A stretch of DNA of 64,000 nucleotides from Garcia nutans (GCA_947685225.1 CANTUV010000033.1:54165001-54229000); one strand, 5' to 3'; positions 48,672-60,804 are shown, numbered from the stretch's first letter. Translations and numbers: made by a program. The notes: a model not told the origin generated them from the sequence alone.

Positions 48672-48920
48672 AAGAGTAGGAGAGATAAAATTGTTATATT
48701 GGAGCGATAAGGATACTCTTTCGTATATTCAGAAGATGCTTCGTTTAGTGATAAAGATAGTTTTTGTTGCAACCTGCTTTCACGTATTAGCTAAGTTCTG
48801 TTACAATGTGATAAGATAGAATTGGCTATTCATTGAGCCTTATTCTGTACTAGTTAAGTAAATTTTGAAATACAAACAAATTCATTTCTTTCAATTTCCT
48901 CTTAATTGTAATTTTCTTCT
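48614..48920 (+). repeat. 3' LTR of the TA..CT copia element
   Basis: Partner of 40763-41069; followed by target duplication ataag. Confidence 0.93.
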
Positions 48921-48960
48921 ATAAGATGCTAACAAATACTTGAACATAAGCTGGACCATC

Positions 48961-49892
48961 CTGTCACAGTCAAAAGCAAATTTAGACAACTGTCCATCCT
49001 GGAACATCATGTAGTAAGACATTGAACCTTGACTCGCACAGCTTATAACCATGAATGAATAAGTAAGTACTTCAGGAATTAAAAAACAGCAGAAGAGAAT
49101 CAAAACACCAAGCATAGTGACAACTTAGTAATACCATTGTCTCTCCACTTCTAGGTTACTCCCAGTTTTATAAGTCAATTTCCTGCATTTACAATATTAA
49201 GGGTGACATATTCCACGGTTTTGAAAGAAATATATTTGTTGCAAAAAGGCCATTGCAACTGTTCCAGTTACACACTCTACAAGAAGCAGCCACTCTCTGT
49301 ATGTGAATCTGAACTCTTATAGCCACAGATAATCACTCTCCAACTGATCAGAAAATTATCTAGACATCAACTCACATAACCACACGCGTCCAATAACCTT
49401 CATTATATAAATATATATATTTTTTCTTTCTAAAAAAATGATAAAATTCTAATAAGACTATTTTTCTTGATCAGTACTTTCATTATAAAATGTATCTTTA
49501 TATTTTTTTCTAAAAAAACTAAAAATTTTTTATTTCTTTCTTATTCATATATATATATATATATATATGCATATAGGAAGCTCTTACAACTTCCAACAAA
49601 TGATAAAAATTTCTGACAGAACTCTTATGTTTTCTTGATAAGGTAATAAAAACTTGATCAAACCTTCATTTTGATTGTATCATTTTATCTCTTTTTTCAA
49701 TTTAAATATTCTCAAAATTAAATATTTATCTATTTTTTTTATGATAGAAAAAAATAACTATGGAAGCAAGTGGCGAAGGATAAATAGGGCAAAGACAGTT
49801 GTTGATAATTTTTTGTGGATGGAGAGAGACTCCATCTTCGACAATCACACGATAAAACATCAAAGAACCCATTTAACAGATGCTTATAGACA
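48961..49892. other. Spacer between the two head-to-head pseudogenes
   Basis: Should have contained the 5' exons and promoter of VHA-H (minus) and the promoter of the pfkB gene (plus). I find no exon for the VHA-H N-terminus. Includes an (AT)n run near 49550-49568. Confidence 0.45.
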
Positions 49893-50584
49893 ATGTCCTT
49901 CTCTCTTCTCTCTCCTCCTATTTCTTCTCCTCCTCTTCCTGGCACCACTAAGTCTCTTCTTTTTTCTCCTATTTTCTCTCTTTATCCTCTTTCTTCTCTT
50001 TCTCTATATGGCCAAACCACCGCAAGAACCATTCTTTCTTGTCATTATAGGCCAAGACCAAGTTCTGTTGTTTATTCCATGGAAAATAGCCTAGATGGCA
50101 ATTTCAGGGTTTGTTCTTGCTCTAGCTCTATTTCTAGTCCTGCTTGTGTTGGTGGTGGAGAGGGAGGAGAATTCGAGACTAGGGGCAGACAAAATGAGCA
50201 AGAACAAGTAGAAGAAGAGGTTGATGATGAGTGCGGTACCGGAGAAGAAGATGAAGAAAGGGCTGCAAGTCCCACTGCTGTTTTGCCTGAGAGATGGGAT
50301 GTTCTTGGTCTTGGTCAAGCTATGGTCATTCTTCTACTTTTTCCTTTTTTTTGGCCCCTCTGTTTTTAATTTGAAAAGTTTTCTCTAAAAAAAATTGAAA
50401 AATTTTCTTTTTAGTTGTTTGAATATCTAATTGATGTTTATATGATGATAATTTTGATGGGAGAGAGATTTCAAATGTATCATATTCTCAGCTAATAGTT
50501 TTGCTCAATGCCTATCTTTGTTCTATGGTAAAAAATGTTTAAAATATTTGATCAGTTAGAATCACTTTGATGAATAAGGAAACA

Positions 50585-50601
50585 GAAGAAGAAGAAGAAG
50601 A

Positions 50602-50651
<50 letters not shown>
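50585..50651. repeat. (GAA)n-(GA)n microsatellite in pfkB intron 1
   Basis: About seven GAA units followed by about 22 GA units. Confidence 0.9.
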
Positions 50652-50654
<3 letters not shown>

Positions 50655-53420
50655 CAGTTCCTCATCTCATGGATTTGAATTTTGGGTCTGTGGAAAGATA
50701 CGACTGTTGGAACAGAGCATGCCTTGCCACTTTTGGAGTCAATGATTTTAAGATAAGTGGAAAACTTGCTAGTGTATTTTTCAGTTTCTGTTTCTGTGGT
50801 GACATATTTCAGTTGTAAACTTGTAATTTGCTTAATTAATTGTCTCCAACTGGGAAGCATGTAGTTGTATTTGGAAACGAACTCTTTTGTATTTATATTG
50901 TGAGATTCTCTAACAAGTTTGTATTAGTTGTTACCTTTTGAGCCATTGCTGTATGTTGGAAATGGTGACTACTGTTCTTCCATGCTAAAAAAGTCATGAC
51001 CCCTGGCAATGTTGGTTATTTTATAGTTGCTTTAAGTTTCACGTGAATTCAATTAATGTTGGTATTTCATTCCTTTGCTGACATCTTTAGGTAGATTTTT
51101 CTGGCATGGTTGATGATGAATTTTTGGGGAGACTGGGATTAGAGAAGGGAACAAGGAAAGTTGTGAACCATGAGGAGAGGGGTAGAGTTTTGCGAGCTAT
51201 GGATGGTTGCAGCTATAAGGCAGGCAGCCGCTGGTGGATCTCTTTCAAACAGCCTAGTGGCCTTGGCAAGGCTCGGTTGCAAGCCCATTTCAGGCCCTGC
51301 CTTAAATGTAGCCATGGCAGGCAGTATAGGGAGCGATCCATTAGGCGACTTCTACAGGTTAGGACCAATTTTTGTCTGTTTGTACTTATTCTTTCACCTT
51401 GTTTGTGTAAAGTACCAAATGGATGAGACTTCTTTGCTTTTGAGATTATTCTTTGTTGAGGTCCTCATCACCTATGGTGCTATCCATCCTATATTAAGAG
51501 TAGTTAACTTGTTGAGTTGCTGATAATATCAATTATGTATCAAATATGTATGCTTGTTGTAAATTTATAACAGAAATAAAATTGCATTTAATATTCATGA
51601 CTTTTGGCCTATGGTTCGTATAATCTTGTGTTTTCATTATTAAGTCATCAAGAAAAAAAATTCAAGACAATTAATGGTTAGTCTGCAGCTTGTACATATG
51701 CATGATTTTTTTTTTTGCCACGAGGATAATACATACTCTCGTATCACATTTTAAATCGATCGATAACTATCTTGGTCAATCCCCAGAACTCTGTGTAGTA
51801 CAGAAATTGGCCATTTACTGAGAAAGAAAGAGAGAACTTGCTTGAAAACTATGATTTGACCATTTAATAACATTGATCTTCAAAATATTTCTCCATGATA
51901 AGCTTCAGTATGTAATTTAAACTGCGTTCTTTTGTTTTTTTTTTCTTTCTCTTAATACTTTTTGGGCATGGTAGAAGTCCCACTGGGTTAGAGCTGCACA
52001 TCACAAATTACTTTTCTTGTGACTAAATCTCACCCCATTCCAGCAACTGCATTTATTTTCCATATAGGAGCTACTCTTCAATGCTCCCAAGCTCACAGGG
52101 TTAAGGCAAAGAATCACTAGGCGACTGGCCAGTTTCTGCGACCCCTCCCTTTCCATATGGCATTTGTCTTGCAAAATCATTTGGATCATGATTTAACAAT
52201 TGTTTATTAGTTTGTGGATCTTTCTTCATGATAAAATTTGTGGCGTCTGCTCAATGTGTTATCTCCTTGGCATCTCAAGGTCCAAAGTTACGTCTTCTTA
52301 ATTAATCACAGCAAAATATGATAAAAAATTTTGAACTATTCAATTCTTATTCTCTACTTCATCAGATGAACTTAAACAAATCTCTTGGTATATTTTGTAG
52401 AGCAAAATTACGTCGAGCAAATGTGAATTTTCTTTCTGCAACTGTCAAGGATGGGACAACAGGAACAGTGATAGTTCTTACTACTCCAGATGCTCAGCGA
52501 ACTATGCTTGCATATCAGGTAATGTCTGTTTTGGATGGTAAATAATTTACATAAATCTTTTTGCCGTTTCATTTTTGGAGATATAAAGGTTTTTTACCCA
52601 AAAAGAACTTAGTTAATATATTTATCATTTGCTTTGTTCTCTTTCTTTTAGTGCAAACTATGAAATTTGCTTTCTGAAACTGCATTAACTGTTTGCAAGT
52701 TCTACCCTTTTGTGTTGAATAATTATATTTTAAATCAACATAAACTAATGTTGTTTGAAGGTTTATCTTCCCTTTTTCAGTGAACCTATTTGCTTTGCTA
52801 AATTATGGAAATCTTTTAGTTTGCTTTGCTAAATTATGGAAACTTGTACACAATTAACTGGAAACCCAAGGCAGGTTAAAGATGAGGATGAGTTGATGTT
52901 AGATTTCAAGACTATATTATTCACTTTACTAGTTTTTGTATTCTCTTCAGTTTACAGCATTCTGCAAATTGCATGCAGTGGTGTCATCATCTTTAAGGTC
53001 ACACGTGATAGTTAATTACCGACTATACGAGTCTTTTCTTGAGAAATGAATAATTATGTGGTTTAAAATTGGAGGGCATATAGATTCAAATTGGAAACGT
53101 AAATGTTATTTGAGTTATCATGTATAAAGTTTGAGGGTGCATCGTGTATTATCTTTTTTATGTTTGATTATTTGCATTCTCACGTTAACCATGAACCCTT
53201 AGAATATAAGTTAATGCAGCTGGTCAAATTTGTTATGGCTCCTATACAAATCAAATAAATATGTGTTTGCCCTGATTTTTTTTGGCACATAAATTGACTA
53301 ATATAATCCTCTTTTAGGGTACGTCTTCAACTGTTAGTTATGATCCAAGCTTGGCTAGCATAATTTCCAAGACAAACATATTGGTAGTTGAAGGTTATTT
53401 GTTTGAACTTCATGATACAA

Positions 53421-53551
53421 CAACAACAATTAAGCCTTAGTCCCAAACAAGTTGGGGTCGGCTGTATGGATCCTCAACAAAATAAGCTCAAAAGACACCA
53501 AAAAAGATACTCCAGCCTTAGGCCCCTTTCAAGACACGGATTTTACAATAG
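53421..53551 (-). mobile_element. 131-bp 5'-truncated RTE LINE copy in pfkB exon 4
   Basis: Nearly identical to the 3' end of the LINE at 44843 onward ((TTG)n tail, then aagccttagtcccaaacaag). Target duplication catgatacaa (53411-53420 and 53552-53561). Adds 131 nt plus the duplication, breaking the exon frame. Confidence 0.92.
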
Positions 53552-53666
53552 CATGATACAATTAAAACAATTACAATAGCATGTGAAGAAGCGCGAAGAA
53601 GTGGTATTCTAATTGCAATCACAGCTTCAGATGTCTCCTGCATTGAGGGACACTATGATGATTCTG

Positions 53667-54896
53667 GTAAGATCCCTACATGATTCTGCTAATATTGCCA
53701 TAGATAATTGTGGTTATTTAATTAGGCTTTTGTTTTGTAGGAAGTATGAATTGCATTAATAAAAATAAAAATAAAAAAAAGAGCCTTTGCTTAACGAAAG
53801 TGTGACAAAATTGTTCTTGAAGCATGTTGAAAAATCACCATATCAAGTTTTTGCTTATGTTGGATAGAAATTGTTGTTTATTTTTATTGAATTTGAAAAA
53901 TGTAGAACATATTATTGATGATGAAGCTTCTATGCGGCATCTGGCAATGGCTTTCACCTTACAGGAGAAGTCCCATCAGAAAAGGCTTTTAATTCTAGTT
54001 CCTCAATGGAAAAATTCTCTCCTTGACTGAAAGTGACATTCTAGTTTTCCTCCTATTAACTGTTCCTCTTGTCTGCCTATAGAATTATTCTTATTCTTTC
54101 CTCAGTGACCTAAGGGTTGAAACCTGGTAATGCTCCCAAGGGGCAATGGCCAATGGGGGCTTACCTCCCAGTGCCTCGTGAATTTGGGTAGTAAATCTGT
54201 ACTTGTTTCTGTGTAAACTCCTGTTGAATTGGGTGACATGCCCGACATTTTATTGAGTTTTGACTGTAAGGAAATGATGATATGTAATCAATTCTCTGGG
54301 AAATAAGGAGCTAACCGGTGTTCAAAAAATGAGGCTATTTGCGACAATCCAAAACTTGATATGTTCAGTTGCTAAGAAAAATATAATTTTCTTGTCCAAT
54401 GAAACGTATTGGATATTTCAATTTAACCATGCCCCTTTTTGTTTCGTGGTTTGGCGAAAGAAGACCCTAGTCTTAAAAATGTTGATCGGTGGGAATATTT
54501 GCTTGTCTTGGTTGGAGCACAAGTTTGAGTGGATATCTGTACTTGAGATTACTAAATTTTTCATCATGATGGTCTAACACAGAGTTTGGAATTCTTCATG
54601 TCCCCCTTTTTTCCCCTGCTTCTTGGTATGAGGGAAATAAAAAGCTGCGGCAACTGCATAAAAATAGTGGTCTGCAGTCTATTTCCAGTTGCTAAGCTTT
54701 TTAAAATGTCCGTTTTACTGATTTTATCTGCAAAAATGAACTTTGTCTGCTGTTCATCTCCCCTCCAACCCCATAAACAGGATAGGAGGGGATGTCTTCT
54801 GTTAATCACAAGGGTCTGGTCTTCAAGAGCATGATAAATGACTTGAAGTATTTAAATATCTGATGAAAGTGTAATTTTCATTCCCTTGTGGCTCAG
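53667..54896 (+). other. Last intron of the pfkB pseudogene
   Basis: 1.2 kb, unusually rich in short open frames, with a GC-richer block at ~54110-54190. No domain or transposon end identified. Confidence 0.4.
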
Positions 54897-55332
54897 GGAA
54901 ATTGTAGAGAACTATGCGGATGTCATATTTTCGAACAGTGACGAAGCAAGAGCTTTATGTGATTTTGCCCCGAAGGAAAGCACCTTTTCAGCTACAAGGT
55001 ATCTTAGTCACTTTGTACCATTAGTCTCTGTTACTGATGGGCCAAGAGGTTCCTACGTTGGCGTAAAAGGAGAAGCTGTATACATCCAACCTTTCCCATG
55101 TGGTGCCGGCGATGCATATGCATCCGGTATTTTGTATGGCATTTTACAGGGTGTATCAGATTTGAAAGGAATGAGGACACTAGCAGCTAGGATTGCAGCC
55201 ACAGTTGTTGGTCAACAGGGTACTCGGCTTAGAGTTCAGGATGCTATTAAACTAGCAGAGTCATTTGCATTTAATCTCAAGACTTCCATCATTAGGTCAG
55301 ATGTTGGTTCTGTTCATACTTCGAGCTTATAG

Positions 55333-57887
55333 CATGGTTGCTGAGGCCATCAATGTTGATTTCTCAATTCTTTTGGTAGACTACATTCCTTTTGTTAATA
55401 GCTTTATTGCTTTGTACATTAAATTATCAATATAGATATTTGATTATACTGGCAATAAATTTGCCAAGTTCATCAAAATCTGTCTGCAATAGAGTTTTAT
55501 GCAAGAGATTACAAAATCATCCCATTGCATTAAGCTTAGCATGTAATATTATAAAGCTAATAGTCAGAATGTACATGGAAAGAGAGTTCAAACTCAAACA
55601 CGCTCTGATCTCCTTCAAAAATATTCTCTGTAAAAAAAATACCTGGAGAATTGGATGTCTAGCTCATATTTTAGATTACTATTTGAGTTGATGTGGGAAA
55701 AATACTATATTATAAATGTTGATTAAAAGTGATTTAAAGTATATGAAAAAGTGACTTTCACATATTTTATCATAACAATTTTAAGAACAAATATTTTTCC
55801 TTTTATAACGGAATATGAATGCCATGTAATTTTAATTTTTTTTTTAAATTAGAAAAGTTGAGGGTAGGGCTTGGTGGAAGGGGACAATGGTCCCAGAAAT
55901 GGGGCAGAAAGCCTTAAATTGGTGGTTGGAAACTATATGCTTCATTTGTCTGCCAATTCATTCTTTGGCATAATCTGGCAGTTGGCCTCAGTTACAATTT
56001 CAAGCATCTATTCTCACTTCCTACTCAGTGGCTACTTAGCTACAGGGTGCAATCTATTTGGGCATAAATGTGCCACTTTGGAGCAGCAAATTCAATTTTT
56101 ATTCCTTTGGAATTTTATCCTTTATCTCATTTTCTTAAATATTAATATCTTAAACAATAAATTTTGCAAATGAATTATGATAAATAAATAAAAAATATTG
56201 TATCAGTTGAAAAAAATGAAATTAATATGAATTTAAAAAAAAAAAGTTGGATTTTCATGTTGTGTCTACATGTGCTAGGATTTATGGGAAAAGGAAAAAA
56301 AATCTAAAGAAAACAAATCCTGAACTTACAGTCGGCATTATGTCAGTCCATTTATAAATTTATGGAAGCATTGACTTCTTCATCAGTTATCACCATATTA
56401 AAAACTTTTCCACTAACTCATTATTCATTAAAAACCAAATGGGTAGTTAGGGTGAAATTGACTTTTTATTTTTTCTAAATTAAAGATTACCGAAATACAT
56501 CATATATTATAATTAAATTTTAAATACAATTGAATAGTATCCAAAATGTATTTTACAGAATACAAAATAATTAAACAGATAATTACTAAAATATCACTAA
56601 ATTAATGTGTGTTGGAAGCTGAAAGCCTTTGGTTCTGAAAGTTTTTACCTTCAATTATTTACCAACCAACAGAGGTTAAACTTGAGTTAATTAATTGGAA
56701 AAAATCAAACGCATTAAATTAAATATGTGATAATGATTAAAATATATAAAAATGAGTTATTTAATGAAGATAGTAAGGGTCAAAAGTAGGAGAAGGTTTC
56801 ATGTTGGTTATAGAAATAGAAGTAATGATAAAACATAAGTGGAAAAAGATCACACATTTGATGGTTTTAGCTTTATGTGAAATACTTTAGGGGTCAGCAT
56901 TAAGCTTCGGACTTATAAAGTGGATTTCTCATGAGGCTTCTTTCTACACAAATGCAACCATCATTGCTCTATCTTTTGTTTATATATATATATATGATAT
57001 ATGATATATAATTTCAAAATTCAATAATTGAAAGAGTTAAAATTATATTATTTTGAATTTTATTAATAAAATCGAAATGGAACAAAATGCAATGAATATG
57101 TCTTTAATTGATTAAGTATTCATGCAAAATCAATTATTATGAAAAGGCAAGAGTTAATAACTTTCATCGATTATTTTTATGAATATTGTGTATTATTATA
57201 TTTAATAAGAGCAATCATTAATTTGTTTCTATAATTATACTTTTTCCATACATTTTTGCATATCATAAATTAATTTATGAATATTGAAACAGTCTTTATG
57301 ATAAAAAAAAAAAGTTTACTTTTTTTTTTCTTTTAATTGATTGATTGTTCTTTAAAGAAGTATATTTAATTACATCAATTATCTATATATCTTTTCTTTT
57401 TGAGATAAAAATTTTATTAAAATATAATTAATTATAAAAAATTTAATTAATTATACTTTGATTTATAATTTGTTACATTATAAAAAAAATACTAAATCAC
57501 ACAGAGGTGTAGATTTTATTAATGTATATTATTATATTATTATTATATATACTGAGAATTATTAATCCAATATTATATTATTGATTTAATTTATATGATA
57601 TTTATAGGATACAATCTTCCATATTTTAGGACTGTGGTAGAGAAAGGATAGATGAATTAGGGAAAATCAACCTGAAAATATAATAACGGCATACATCTAG
57701 AAGTTGGTCAAAGTCTCAAAGATACATATCTATATCACACACTCATAAAATCATAATAATAGTAATAAATAGAGATATGGCTTCAATCAAAATCCATGCT
57801 AATCAAAGATTCCCAAAAATCTTTCTTATATCAAACTACTATTTTGCAAAAGTCCAGTTAAATACTAAAAATTTAAGAATGAGAGCG
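55333..57887. other. AT-rich spacer downstream of pfkB
   Basis: The first ~350 bp may be former 3' UTR. No further gene or RNA recognised. Confidence 0.4.
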
Positions 57888-58045
57888 AGGGCCGGCTTTT
57901 AGGTAAAGCAAAGTAAGCCCTTGCTTTAGACCCCAAAATAAAAATAGGTCTCAATCTCATATCTTAATAAAAAAAAATATTTTTTTAATTGAATTATTTA
58001 TCAAACTTATGTCAACTAGAAAATAGAGTCTAAAAGGACGGTCCT
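57888..58045. mobile_element. Short MITE with GGGCCGGC-type ends, ~158 bp
   Basis: Left end agggccggcttttagg and right end (reverse-complemented) aggaccgtccttttag form an imperfect inverted repeat. No clear target duplication, so the superfamily is not assigned. Confidence 0.4.
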
Positions 58046-58948
58046 AAAATATTTTCTTCATTGTTATAAATTTATTTCTTATAACTCATAAAAATTTAAT
58101 TATATTAATTAGAAAATATGAATTTAGCTATTTATTTTTTTTTAAAAAAGAAAGAATTGAAAATTTAATACAATATCAAAAGAAACACTTGATAATTTTT
58201 TTTTAAATGATAAAATAGAAAATAAAAAATATTTATTAATGTTCTTTAACACTATATGTTTGGATAGGATGAGTGGAATGTTGATTTAAGGAGGAGAAAA
58301 AAAAGATAAGGATTAGAAAAAAGGCAAATATATATTTATTAAAGAAAGAGTAAAGAATATTAAAATTACAAAAATACCAATGATATTATAAAATAAGAAT
58401 TTAATTTAAAATGATAAAAGTCAGATCATTACTTTTTTTAACTTGAAATTTCATTCTCCTTCCTTACATTAAAATTGGGATGTAAAAAAATTTAATTATT
58501 TGAAGGGAAAGAAAGAGTAAGCCTTACCCTTCTTTTTTCTTTATTTAATTTATATACTTCTTTTCAAATAAGGGTAAAAATTTATTCCCCATTTTTATCC
58601 ATTACTCCAATACAAACTGAGTGTCAATGAATAAATTAGCAACTTTAAATAATTTTTTTAAATTTTAATAAATAAAAAAAATTATTATTATTTTGTTTTA
58701 TGCCACTAAAATTGTTGAGCCACCCCCTCATAATGCCAAATTGGTGAAATGGGTGACCTAACAATAGGATTTAGACCAGTCAAATGTTAGCTAAGAAAAT
58801 ACCAAAGGCAATGGCAAGGTATTAATTAGTCCTCTTTTTAATTTTTTTTAGTGCATTTATTATGATTTATTTATTTATTTATATAAATGATGAAAGGATT
58901 GGGGAATTTGGAAAGTAATTGACATCATGGCTTAGGCAAAGCTGATTA
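58046..58948. other. AT-rich spacer, possible decayed MITE
   Basis: 58249-58624 has ends tgtttggataggatgag and (reverse-complemented) gtttgtattggagtaatgg that may be a degraded inverted repeat. Not supported by a target duplication. Confidence 0.3.
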
Positions 58949-59607
58949 GAGCATTTTGAATGGAGATGGTCAAATTTCTCCCCATTGAGTCTCACTTAAA
59001 TACCATATAGATATTTAGTGAAACTTAAATTAAAATAAAATTTGATCCTCCAATGAAAATGGTCAAGTTTCACTTTAATAAATCTCATTTTTATATTTAT
59101 TTTATTTTTAATAATTAAATTTTAAGTATTAATTTATTTTATGATGAATAATAAAATTATTTTATTATGTGAATAATTTATTTAAATAACTTATTTATAA
59201 AATTATTATTTTATTAAAAATTTTACTATTCTTATTAAAAAGTTATTATTTTTATTTATAAAAATCATTATTTTTATTAAAAAATTAATATTTTCATTAA
59301 TAAATTTAATATTTTTACTAAAAATAATTATTTTATTAAAAATTTATTATTTAAAAAATTTATTATTTACATATAAAATTATTATATTATTAAAAATTAT
59401 TATTTTTATTTAAAAAATTAAAATTATTTATTTAAATATATATTTATATATATATATATAACATTTGACAGCCTCTTATTAGAGTCTCTCTAAAAAAAAC
59501 TTTTTCTCTTTAAAAAGATATAAAATTCGTTCCATAATGACGCAAGTCTCACCATTCCAATCCCAAATGGGACTGGTAATGAAAATATGCATTTGCCGTG
59601 GATGCTC
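58949..59607. mobile_element. PIF/Harbinger-like MITE, ~659 bp
   Basis: Ends gagcattttgaatgg and (reverse-complemented) gagcatccacggcaaatg, flanked on both sides by TTA (58946-58948 and 59608-59610), the Harbinger target duplication. The interior has long ATT-rich tracts (59100-59450). No coding capacity. Confidence 0.55.
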
Positions 59608-60618
59608 TTATAAATAATAGAAGAGGGTGGGGTCCTAACTCCTAAACCCTTATCCTCAGATCGGAGCAAGTGGACTTGATAAAAAAAAAAAATCAGAGCC
59701 AGCGGACAAAGACACCCACACACAAAAATTTACAGTTATTAGAGACAGACAATGGATGGGCATGGAGATGATGACATAATACAGCAGCATTGCATATCTC
59801 TCTTCAAATATGTTAAGGTCCCATTCAACGTTTTTTTATTTAGCTATGAATGTATAAAAATATATATTAAGAGACGGCCAGTGTCAGCCTACTTGCCCTT
59901 TCCTAAAATATGATTCATTTGTTTTACATTTACATATATATTCATGATGTTTAATTGAATTCTTCTTTATTATGTGTGTGAAATAAATTTTAAATTTATA
60001 TAATTTCAAAAGTTTTAAATGTATATAATATAATTATTTAAAATAATTTGATGTGCAATATAATAAATTTTCTTAATTTTTTGAATTTAAAATTCCTTAC
60101 TCTTCCTATTCATAAACATTGAAAAAATGCTTGATATATACAAAGTGTATTGATTTAATACTAGGATTACTAATTGAGAATTAAAAATTAAATATATATT
60201 AATTAATTACAACTGTCATATAACTAATGCAAACATACTAATAATAAAATCTTTAATTTTCACGAGTATTTTTTCAAATCACAATTTTAAAGCATTAGTT
60301 TTATATATTTTAGTTTTATATATTGAAAGGTTAATACAGTCAGGAGGGGCATGGGGGTTCACTACCACATCTTTGACAAAAAAAAATGTATATTTATATA
60401 TTTACATAAAATTAATAATACTTATATTTATATAATATATAGTGTTTATATATATTTTTTTGTGTGTATGTATATTTATTTTTTCTTTAAAATTAATTTT
60501 TAAATATTAATCATTTTAAATTTTAAATTAGTTTTTAATTTATTATTTTGGTAATGTTATTGAGTATTATAATTTTTTATAATTATTGTTTAATTTATAA
60601 GTTTTAGTATATTATTTT

Positions 60619-60804
60619 GATTATTAGGTTAATTATTTTAAAATTTGAGTATGAATTGAAATTTGGGATTTGATGATTAGATTAATTATTTTGAGATTTG
60701 ATTATGATGTGAATTGAGAATTTGAGATTTTATTATTAGGCTAATTATTTTGTAATTTAATTATGAATTAGGTTTAGAGTTTTGTGATTAGGTTAATTAT
60801 TTTG
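60619..60804. repeat. Imperfect tandem array, ~55-58-bp unit, about 3.5 copies
   Basis: Successive units share gattaggttaattattttg then atttgattatgaattgagat-like sequence; units begin near 60619, 60675, 60735 and 60786. Confidence 0.65.

Larger units (their letters stand above)
40763..48920 (+). mobile_element. Older Ty1/copia element with TA..CT LTR ends, inserted in a VHA-H exon
   Basis: 8158 bp including a nested LINE. LTRs 40763-41069 and 48614-48920 are both 307 bp with ~17 differences (about 5.5%). The perfect 5-bp target duplication is ataag (40758-40762 and 48921-48925). LTRs start tattaaca and end tttcttct, so the terminal motif is TA..CT instead of TG..CA. The primer-binding site follows directly at 41070. 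The coding region is riddled with stops and frameshifts, most stops being explainable as C-to-T or G-to-A changes. Orientation is opposite to the host pseudogene. Confidence 0.95.
35734..48960 (-). pseudogene. VHA-H: V-type proton ATPase subunit H, decayed and transposon-split
   Basis: Exon remnants (minus, coding order): 48960-48921 joined across a copia element to 40757-40695, then 40619-40543, 39493-39428, 39339-39222, 39130-38969, 38724-38599, 38314-38189, 37120-36937, 35983-35734. They encode recognisable subunit H blocks: DGPAYVQVFVSIL, EETVEYVLGLIDEMLT, GNWYIQEKS, IDDVLKGLVDWLCAQ, PASTQQSIQ, YYEPAIEYLATTRTLP, KGTFGAQMVDLG-like, LLGHLDWSPMHKDP, and the true C-terminus LFLGAKYASFLQA before TGA (35734-35736). 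Subunit H regulates the V1 head of the vacuolar proton pump. Lesions: N-terminal ~80 codons not found; premature TGA at the copia target site; 4-bp duplications at 40569-40576 and 37045-37052; acceptor TG instead of AG at 40621-40620; donors reading AG|TT at 40543 and 38599; further small indels in the last exon. Non-functional. Confidence 0.92.
49893..55332 (+). pseudogene. pfkB-family carbohydrate kinase, plastid-type, decayed
   Basis: Exons: 49893-50324, 51091-51357, 52401-52518, 53318-53666 (with a 131-bp LINE inside), 54897-55332. Exon 1 encodes a Ser/Pro-rich, acidic-poor N-terminus typical of a chloroplast transit peptide, an acidic stretch, then WDVLGLGQAM. Later blocks are characteristic of pfkB kinases: SGMVDDEFLGRLGLEKGTRK, GGSLSNSLVALARLG, GTTGTVIVLTT, NSDEARALCDF and GAGDAYASGILYG. 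The family phosphorylates sugars or nucleosides; the exact substrate of this plant clade is not known to me. Lesions: 4-bp duplication at 51219-51226 shifts exon 2; LINE insertion at 53421-53551; likely 1-nt loss at the end of exon 4; the DTxGAGD signature lacks its DT because ~6 codons are missing before GAGD. Splice sites themselves are intact, so transcription may continue, but a normal kinase cannot be made. Confidence 0.88.
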
